Below, one piece after another: positions 59,362 to 64,000 of a DNA stretch of 64,000 bases. The stretch comes from Promicromonospora sp042731755 (GTDB lineage: Bacteria; Actinomycetota; Actinomycetes; Actinomycetales; Cellulomonadaceae), in NCBI RefSeq assembly GCF_042731755.1, contig NZ_JBHWLR010000015.1, positions 89,752-153,751 of the forward strand, given 5' to 3'. Each line of letters opens with the position of its first letter. The stretch's first letter is position 1. The notes beneath the pieces were generated by a model that made no database searches, was not told where the DNA came from, and worked only from the letters and a program-made list of their open reading frames with translations. The translations under genes and the position numbers were made by a program.

Positions 59362-60477
59362 GTGACCTCACTGCCCGGCCCGGCCGACGAGATGTGGCGC
59401 AAGGCCATGCGCACGCTCATGCTGCGCACCCGGCTGCGGCAGGGCTGGACCCGCGCGCGGGCGAGCCTGATCCCGATCGCCCAGGCGTCACTCGCCGCGG
59501 GTGTCGCGTACCTGATCGCGCGGTACGTGCTGGGGCACGAGCAGCCGTTCTTCGCGCCGGTCGCGGCGTGGGTGCTGCTCGGGTTCACCGCGCAGCGGGA
59601 CGTGCGCCGGGTCTCCGAGATGGCCGTGGGCGTGGCGGTCGGCGTCGCCATGGGCGACCTGATCGTGCACCTGATCGGCTCGGGCTGGTGGCAGCTCAGC
59701 CTGGTGCTGTTCATCTCGGCCGTCGCCGCGCGGTTCATCGACCGGGGCGCGCTCCTGGTCACGCAGGCCGGCGTCCAGGCGATCATCGTGGTGGGCCTGC
59801 CCCAGGTCTCCGGCGGGCCGCTCGGCCGGTGGACCGACGCCCTGGTCGGCGGCGCCGTCGCGCTCACGGTCGCGCTGCTCACGCCCGGCGACACCCGGCG
59901 CCGCCCGCGGGCGCTCGCCGAGCAGGCCGTGACCGAGCTCGCCGAGACCCTGGAGACGCTCGCCCGCGGCCTGCGCTCGGACGACGTGGACGACGTCCGG
60001 GCGGCCCTCGTGCGCGGCCGGGCCTCGGAGCCGGTGCTCGCCGAGTGGCAGGAGGCGGCACGCGACGCGCGCGAGCTGGCGCGGATCTCCGTGGGGCGGA
60101 TCCACCGCGGCGAGCTCGCCCGGCTGGAGGACCAGGCCGTGCTCGTCGACCGCACGATGCGGTCGGTGCGGGTGCTCGCCCGCCGCGCGCTCCCGGTGGT
60201 CGAGGGGGAGCACGACGTGCGCCCGGTCGCCGGGCTGGTCGAGGGCTTCGCGTCGGGCGTGCGGCTCCTCGCCTCTGACGTCGGCTCCGGAGGCGACGCC
60301 GCCCGGGCGCGCGAGGTGCTGGCCACCGTGGCCGCCCAGGTGGACCCGCGGACCGTGGGCGAGGGCGACTGGCAGGTGCAGTCCCTGGTGATGCTGCTGC
60401 GGTCGCCCCTGGTCGACACGCTGGAGGCCACGGGCGCGACGCCGGGCGAGGCGCGCGCGGCGCTCCCCGAGCTGTAG
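59362..60477 (+). CDS. FUSC family membrane protein
   Basis: A 371-residue protein: a membrane domain with six helices (about residues 35-185; LAAGVAYLIARYVLGHEQPFFAPVAAWVLLGFTAQRDVRRVSEMAVGVAVGVAMGDLIVHLIGSGWW, typical of fusaric acid resistance/aromatic acid exporters) and a cytoplasmic helical domain (about 190-371). A perfect 7-bp inverted repeat GGTGGCA-gga-TGCCACC (59345-59361) abuts the GTG start and could be an operator or a translational hairpin. It may export aromatic acids. No partner gene is adjacent. Confidence 0.83.
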   Translation: MTSLPGPADEMWRKAMRTLMLRTRLRQGWTRARASLIPIAQASLAAGVAYLIARYVLGHEQPFFAPVAAWVLLGFTAQRDVRRVSEMAVGVAVGVAMGDLIVHLIGSGWWQLSLVLFISAVAARFIDRGALLVTQAGVQAIIVVGLPQVSGGPLGRWTDALVGGAVALTVALLTPGDTRRRPRALAEQAVTELAETLETLARGLRSDDVDDVRAALVRGRASEPVLAEWQEAARDARELARISVGRIHRGELARLEDQAVLVDRTMRSVRVLARRALPVVEGEHDVRPVAGLVEGFASGVRLLASDVGSGGDAARAREVLATVAAQVDPRTVGEGDWQVQSLVMLLRSPLVDTLEATGATPGEARAALPEL

Positions 60478-60508
60478 CCGGCTGTCCACAGGCTGTGCAC
60501 AGAACTTG

Positions 60509-60537
60509 TTGTCGTCAGGTACTTGATCAGATACAGT
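60509..60537 (+). promoter_or_regulatory. Promoter/operator of PadR operon
   Basis: TTGTCG (60509-60514), 17 bp, then TACAGT (60532-60537), with the GTG 7 bases later, giving a leaderless transcript. The spacer forms an imperfect dyad (TACTtgATCaGATacAGTA, about 60519-60537) that would suit PadR autorepression. Confidence 0.6.
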
Positions 60538-60544
60538 AGTTGGC

Positions 60545-60886
60545 GTGATAGACCCCTTCGCCGCCGACCTCCTGCGCGGGCACACCGACACGATCGTGCT
60601 CGGCGTGCTGCGCGCCCGGGATCGCTACGGCTTCGAGATCTACAAGCAGATCCGCGACACGACCGGCGGCGACCACGAGATCAAGGAGGCCACGCTCTAC
60701 GCGGCCTACCGGCGGCTCGTGAAGGACGGCCTGGTCGAGGCGTACTGGGGCGACGAGTCCCAGGGCGGACGCCGCAAGTACTACCGCATCACCGACGCGG
60801 GGCGTGCCGTGTACCGGCGCAACGTGGACGCGTGGGTGGCCACGCGACGCACCATCGACTCCCTCCTCGACCTGAAAGGTTCCTGA
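60545..60886 (+). CDS. PadR family transcriptional regulator
   Basis: A 113-residue winged-helix regulator: HTDTIVLGVLRARDRYGFEIYKQIRDTTGGDHEIKEATLYAAYRRLVKDGLVEAYWGDESQGGRRKYYRITDAGRAVY is the PadR N-terminal domain, with a short C-terminal helix (subfamily 2). It is followed by a HAAS-domain membrane protein whose ATG overlaps the stop (TGATG), the standard pairing in Gram-positives. GTG start with a leaderless-type promoter. It likely represses its own operon; the signal is unknown. Confidence 0.87.
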   Translation: MIDPFAADLLRGHTDTIVLGVLRARDRYGFEIYKQIRDTTGGDHEIKEATLYAAYRRLVKDGLVEAYWGDESQGGRRKYYRITDAGRAVYRRNVDAWVATRRTIDSLLDLKGS

Positions 60887-61830
60887 TGACGAACATCTCG
60901 GTGCACCGCCTGCTGGACGAAGCCTTCGCGGGCATCCCGACGACCCCCGACGTGCAGGACCTCAAGGAGGAGATCCGCGCGAACCTCGTGGACCGCGTGG
61001 CCGAGCTGACCGCCGGCGGCGTGGCGCCCGACGACGCCGCGCGGCGCGCGGTCGGCGAGCTGGGCGACGTGCGCGCGCTGGTCGACGAGGCGGACGCGGG
61101 CCCGCGCGACGCCGAGCGGCCCGCGCCGTCCTCCTACGAGCTGATGGCCCGGAACCGGGTCCCGGCCTCCGGAACGTTCGTCGCTGCGGTGGTGCTGGTG
61201 TCGATCGTGCTGGCGGCGAGCGTGGTGGGCACGGTGTTCGCCGCCGTCGGGTACGCGCACGGTGACCTCGGCCCGCTGCTGCCCACGGCGCTCGCGCTGG
61301 TGGCGGGGCTCGCGCTCGGCGCCGTCGTGGCCGGCTCGCTGAGCCAGGAGACGACGGCCAGCCACCCGGTGCCCCGCCGGCGTGCCGCGCTGTTCGGCGT
61401 CGGCTGGGGCCTGGTGCTGGTGGGCGCACTGCTCGCCCTGGTGCACCTGTTCGGCGGGACCACCGGGTGGCTCGTCCTGGACGGGGTCGCGCTCGTGGCG
61501 GGCGTGGTGCTGCTCTCGTGGCTCGCCGCGACCACCACCAACCGGAAGAAGCAGTGGGCTCTCGCGGAGGAGTCCGTGCACACGCAGGCCGCGGGCACCC
61601 GGTTCGACCGCGACCCGGCGGCCGCGGCGCGGTTCGGCATCTACACCGTGGTGGTGTGGAGCCTGACGGGCGTCGCCGTGCTCCTCGTCGGCACCACGGT
61701 GAGCTGGTCCCGGGTGTGGCTGCCGGGCGTGCTCGGCTGGGTGGTGTTCATGCTGATGCTCGCCACGATGCTGTTCGGGGCCAGGCACGAGGACGACGCG
61801 CGCAAGGCTGCTGAGCACGCGGCCGGCTGA
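60886..61830 (+). CDS. HAAS/permease-prefix-domain membrane protein
   Basis: A 314-residue protein. Residues 1-75 form the helical HAAS-type domain (VHRLLDEAFAGIPTTPDVQDLKEEIRANLVDRVAELTAGGVAPDDAARRAVGELGDVRALV), which in PadR-linked proteins probably interacts with the regulator. Six hydrophobic helices follow (about residues 95-300) and a charged tail ends it. It is translationally coupled to the PadR gene. No transport motif is recognised, so the role in export or signalling is open. Confidence 0.8.
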   Translation: MTNISVHRLLDEAFAGIPTTPDVQDLKEEIRANLVDRVAELTAGGVAPDDAARRAVGELGDVRALVDEADAGPRDAERPAPSSYELMARNRVPASGTFVAAVVLVSIVLAASVVGTVFAAVGYAHGDLGPLLPTALALVAGLALGAVVAGSLSQETTASHPVPRRRAALFGVGWGLVLVGALLALVHLFGGTTGWLVLDGVALVAGVVLLSWLAATTTNRKKQWALAEESVHTQAAGTRFDRDPAAAARFGIYTVVVWSLTGVAVLLVGTTVSWSRVWLPGVLGWVVFMLMLATMLFGARHEDDARKAAEHAAG

Positions 61831-61878
61831 GCACCCGGACCAGGCGAGACGCCGCCCCGGTTGCCGTAGGCTCGTCCT

Positions 61879-62205
61879 GTGTTCGGAGCTCTCCAAACGT
61901 TCGTCTTCATCGTGCTGGGCGTCATCGTCTTCGCGGTCCAGGTCATCGCCCTGGTCGACGCGATCCGTCGCCCGGCCAACGCCTACACGTCCGAGGGCAA
62001 GCTGTCGAAGCCGATCTGGCTCGCGATCCTCGGCGTGGCCGCCGTCTTCGGCCTCCTGGGGCTGCCGCCGAGCTTCATCACGGCCAGCTCCTTCCTCAAC
62101 GTGATCGCGGTGGTCCCGGCCATCGTCTACTGGGCCGACGTGCGCCCCCGTCTGCTGCCGTACGGCACGGGCAACAAGCCGCGCGGTCCGCAGGGCGGAT
62201 GGTGA
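61879..62205 (+). CDS. DUF2516 family membrane protein
   Basis: A 108-residue protein with three hydrophobic helices (about residues 5-27, 46-63, 68-85) matching DUF2516: VFIVLGVIVFAVQVIALVDAIRRPANAYTSEGKLSKPIWLAILG, then a C-terminal VYWADVRPRLLPYG. GTG 61879 follows TAGGCT (61867-61872) at a 6-nt gap, so leaderless initiation is likely. The 3' end overlaps the asparaginase start by 7 bases. Function unknown. Confidence 0.86.
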   Translation: MFGALQTFVFIVLGVIVFAVQVIALVDAIRRPANAYTSEGKLSKPIWLAILGVAAVFGLLGLPPSFITASSFLNVIAVVPAIVYWADVRPRLLPYGTGNKPRGPQGGW

Positions 62206-63269
62206 CCGCGCCCATGGCGGTCGGTCGCGCGGCCTCGACGTCGGACGCGGTGCTCGACGGCGCCGCGCCGCTGGCCGAGGTCATCCGCGGCGACCTCGTG
62301 GAGTCGGTCCACCTGGGGCACCTCGTGGTGCTCGACCCGGCCGGCCGGCCGGTGCTCCAGGTGGGCAACCCGACCACGCCGGTCTGGCCGCGGTCGTCGC
62401 TCAAGCCGCTGCAGCTCCTCGCGATGCTGCGCGCGGGCCTGGAGCTGCCGGACCGGCTGCTCGCGCTGGCCTCGGCGAGCCACAACGGCGAGCAGTTCCA
62501 CCTGGAGGGCGTGCTGCAGATCCTGGGCTCCGTGGGCCTCGGCCCCGGCGCGCTCCAGAACACCCCTGACCTGCCGCTCTACCCGCCGGCCGCGCTCGAC
62601 TGGCACATCGCACCGCACGACGGCGGGCCGGGTCCGGCGCCGCTCGCGCAGAACTGCTCCGGCAAGCACGCGGCGATGCTCGCCACCTGCCTCACGCAGG
62701 GCTGGGACATCGAGACGTACCTGTCGCCCGAGCACCCGCTGCAGCGGGCGGTCCGCAGCACGATCCTGGAGCTGACCGGCGACGCCGAGCTCGTCATGCA
62801 CACCACGGTCGACGGCTGCGGCGCGCCCCTGTTCTCCACGACGCTGCTCGGCCTGGCGCGCGCCTTCTCGACCCTGGGTGCGGCGCCGACGGAGGACGTC
62901 CGCTCGCACGAGGCGCGGGCCGCCCGCGCCATCTCCGCGCACCCCGACATGGTGGGCGGCACCGGCCGCGACGTCACGCTCGCCATGCAGGCCGTGCCGG
63001 GCCTGGTCGCCAAGGACGGCGCCGAGGGCGTCTACGCCGCGGGCCTGCCCGACGGTTCCGCGCTGGCGTTCAAGGTGCTCGACGGGTCCGCCCGGGCGCG
63101 TCCCGCCATCCTCGCGGCCGCGCTGCGCGCCGCCGGCGCGGCGGGCCTGCCGGGGGTGTACCCCGGCGGCCTCGACGGGCTGGGCCGCGTGCCCGTGCTC
63201 GGCGGTGGCCGGCCGGTCGGCGAGGTCCGGGCCGTCTTCGCCGACCAGTACGCCGAGGGCCGCCGGTGA
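62199..63269 (+). CDS. Asparaginase II-family protein (PF06089)
   Basis: A 356-residue protein of the asparaginase II family, distinct from E. coli AnsA/AnsB: VIRGDLVESVHLGHLVVLD, WPRSSLKPLQLLAML, ALASASHNGEQFHLEGV, QNCSGKHAAMLATC and TTVDGCGAPLFSTTL are all family segments. Conversion of L-asparagine to aspartate is the assigned reaction. The gene overlaps DUF2516 by 7 bases and dtd by 4 (GTGA), so the three are cotranslated. Confidence 0.87.
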   Translation: MVTAPMAVGRAASTSDAVLDGAAPLAEVIRGDLVESVHLGHLVVLDPAGRPVLQVGNPTTPVWPRSSLKPLQLLAMLRAGLELPDRLLALASASHNGEQFHLEGVLQILGSVGLGPGALQNTPDLPLYPPAALDWHIAPHDGGPGPAPLAQNCSGKHAAMLATCLTQGWDIETYLSPEHPLQRAVRSTILELTGDAELVMHTTVDGCGAPLFSTTLLGLARAFSTLGAAPTEDVRSHEARAARAISAHPDMVGGTGRDVTLAMQAVPGLVAKDGAEGVYAAGLPDGSALAFKVLDGSARARPAILAAALRAAGAAGLPGVYPGGLDGLGRVPVLGGGRPVGEVRAVFADQYAEGRR

Positions 63270-63691
63270 GAGCGGTGCTCCAGCGCGTCACCCGCGCGTC
63301 CGTGGTGGTCGACGGCGAGGTGGTGGGCGCCATCGACAAGCCCGGCATCCTGGCCCTGGTCGGCGTCACGCACGACGACGGCCCGGCCCAGGTCGAGACC
63401 ATCGCGCGCAAGATCGCCGACCTGCGCATCCTCCAGGACGAGCAGTCGGTGGCCGACCTGGGCGCGCCGGTCCTCGTCGTCAGCCAGTTCACGCTCTACG
63501 GCGACGCCCGCAAGGGGCGCCGCCCCACGTGGAACCAGGCGGCGCCCGGGCCGGTCGCCGAACCGCTCGTGGACGCCGTCGTGGCGGCGCTGCGCGAGCG
63601 CGGCCTGACGGTCGAGACGGGCCGGTTCGGCGCCGACATGCAGGTGGAGCTGGTCAACGACGGCCCGGTGACCATCCTGCTGGAGGCCTGA
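63266..63691 (+). CDS. dtd: D-aminoacyl-tRNA deacylase
   Basis: A 141-residue protein of standard length. It releases D-amino acids from tRNA. The two active-site motifs are visible: VSQFTLYGDARKGRRP (SQxxL region, near residue 75) and the cross-subunit NDGPVTI near the C-terminus (Gly-cisPro). It is coupled to the asparaginase gene by a GTGA overlap. The start is GTG. It ends 3 bases from the convergent LuxR-type gene. Confidence 0.94.
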   Translation: MRAVLQRVTRASVVVDGEVVGAIDKPGILALVGVTHDDGPAQVETIARKIADLRILQDEQSVADLGAPVLVVSQFTLYGDARKGRRPTWNQAAPGPVAEPLVDAVVAALRERGLTVETGRFGADMQVELVNDGPVTILLEA

Positions 63692-63694
63692 GGC

Positions 63695-64000
63695 CTACCC
63701 CCGCAGGGCCAGCACCGCCAGCTCCGTGCGGGAGCGCACCCCGAGCTTGCGGAAGACCCGCCCCAGGTGCACCTCCACGGTGCGGACCGACACGTAGAGG
63801 TTCGCGGCGACCTGCCGGTTGGTGCGGCCCTGCACCACGAGCCGCGCGACGTCCAGCTCCCGCTCGGTGAGCAGGTCGGTCCACTGCCCGCACAGCTCCT
63901 CCCCGGCGTCGACCACCGGCTCGCCCGGCGCCTCGGCCGGCACCGGCCCCGCCGGGTCCCGGCGCGGCCGGCCGACGTCGGGGCGCGGGGGAGCCTCGGC
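63695..64000 (-). CDS. LuxR family regulator (C-terminal part)
   Basis: The frame is open to the window edge, so the N-terminus is missing; 101 codons are visible. The LuxR-type HTH is LTERELDVARLVVQGRTNRQVAANLYVSVRTVEVHLGRVFRKLGVRSRTELAVLAL at the C-terminus, complete with the TxREL and VRTVEVHLxRVFxKLGVxxR motifs. The Pro/Gly-rich linker before it suggests that this is the end of a larger protein, such as an ATPase-containing LuxR or a receiver regulator. Only the DNA-binding domain can be assigned. Confidence 0.85.
   Translation of the reverse strand, partial: AEAPPRPDVGRPRRDPAGPVPAEAPGEPVVDAGEELCGQWTDLLTERELDVARLVVQGRTNRQVAANLYVSVRTVEVHLGRVFRKLGVRSRTELAVLALRG

Overview
The window looks like chromosomal DNA of a very high-GC actinobacterium, most likely order Micrococcales (Promicromonosporaceae/Cellulomonadaceae-like). 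The support is strong third-position GC codon use, many GTG starts, mycothiol- and F420-type enzymes, a GlxR-type Crp regulator, a GlnR-type regulator, DUF2516/DUF5063/DUF4395 families, and many genes that appear to start as leaderless mRNAs (TAnnnT followed 6-7 nt later by ATG/GTG). I see no transposase, integrase, phage module or CRISPR array; this is mostly ordinary chromosome with small accessory blocks.

Layout. 1-3.5 kb: 3' end of a mycothiol-dependent nitroreductase gene, an F420 luciferase-like oxidoreductase, a secreted cutinase/PET-hydrolase-like enzyme and a uracil permease. 3.6-6.9 kb: autoregulated TetR plus a two-gene ABC exporter. 7-9.4 kb: small conserved proteins and a YcnI copper-type protein. 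9.5-12.5 kb: two tandem TetR paralogues and a divergent SDR/MarR pair under twin palindromes. 12.5-12.9 kb: tRNA-Ser(GGA) and SRP RNA. 13.3-15.9 kb: metQ-metN-metI methionine importer with a hairpin-rich leader. 16.3-19.4 kb: dnaX and a NUDIX hydrolase. 19.4-26.6 kb: accessory block with an OhrR-like regulator, VOC protein, second MarR, NADAR and RlaP-type nucleotidyltransferase pair, serine hydrolase and an ABC pair. 26.6-31.2 kb: DUF5063 and recR (minus strand), TauE exporter, lysC-asd. 31.3-36.1 kb: a YtrA-type GntR operon with two ABC systems and duplicated membrane proteins. 36.2-38.3 kb: glutamine amidotransferase and a DAHP synthase gene preceded by a Trp/Tyr/Phe-rich leader peptide and attenuator. 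38.4-42.3 kb: two paralogous anchored exoproteins, a DUF4232-type lipoprotein and an FAD reductase. 42.4-47.5 kb: tRNA-Pro(CGG), RidA, a class A penicillin-binding protein, a metallophosphoesterase and GlxR. 47.7-51.3 kb: prpD-prpB-prpC methylcitrate-cycle operon. 51.5-55.2 kb: nth, an alpha/beta hydrolase lacking its nucleophile, a GlnR-like regulator and a membrane protein. 55.2-64 kb: YceI, membrane thioredoxin, DUF4395, DsrE, a 37-residue membrane peptide, a nitrobindin-like protein, YgfZ, FUSC, a PadR pair, DUF2516, asparaginase, dtd and a truncated LuxR-type regulator.

The clearest functional units are methionine import, aspartate-family biosynthesis (lysC with an internal start for the regulatory subunit, then asd), aromatic amino acid entry under attenuation, and propionate catabolism. 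The observations most worth following are the aromatic leader/attenuator, the NADAR-RlaP pair, the PET-hydrolase-like enzyme, the twin-palindrome MarR/SDR switch, the YtrA operon, and two proteins missing a canonical active-site or ligand residue.
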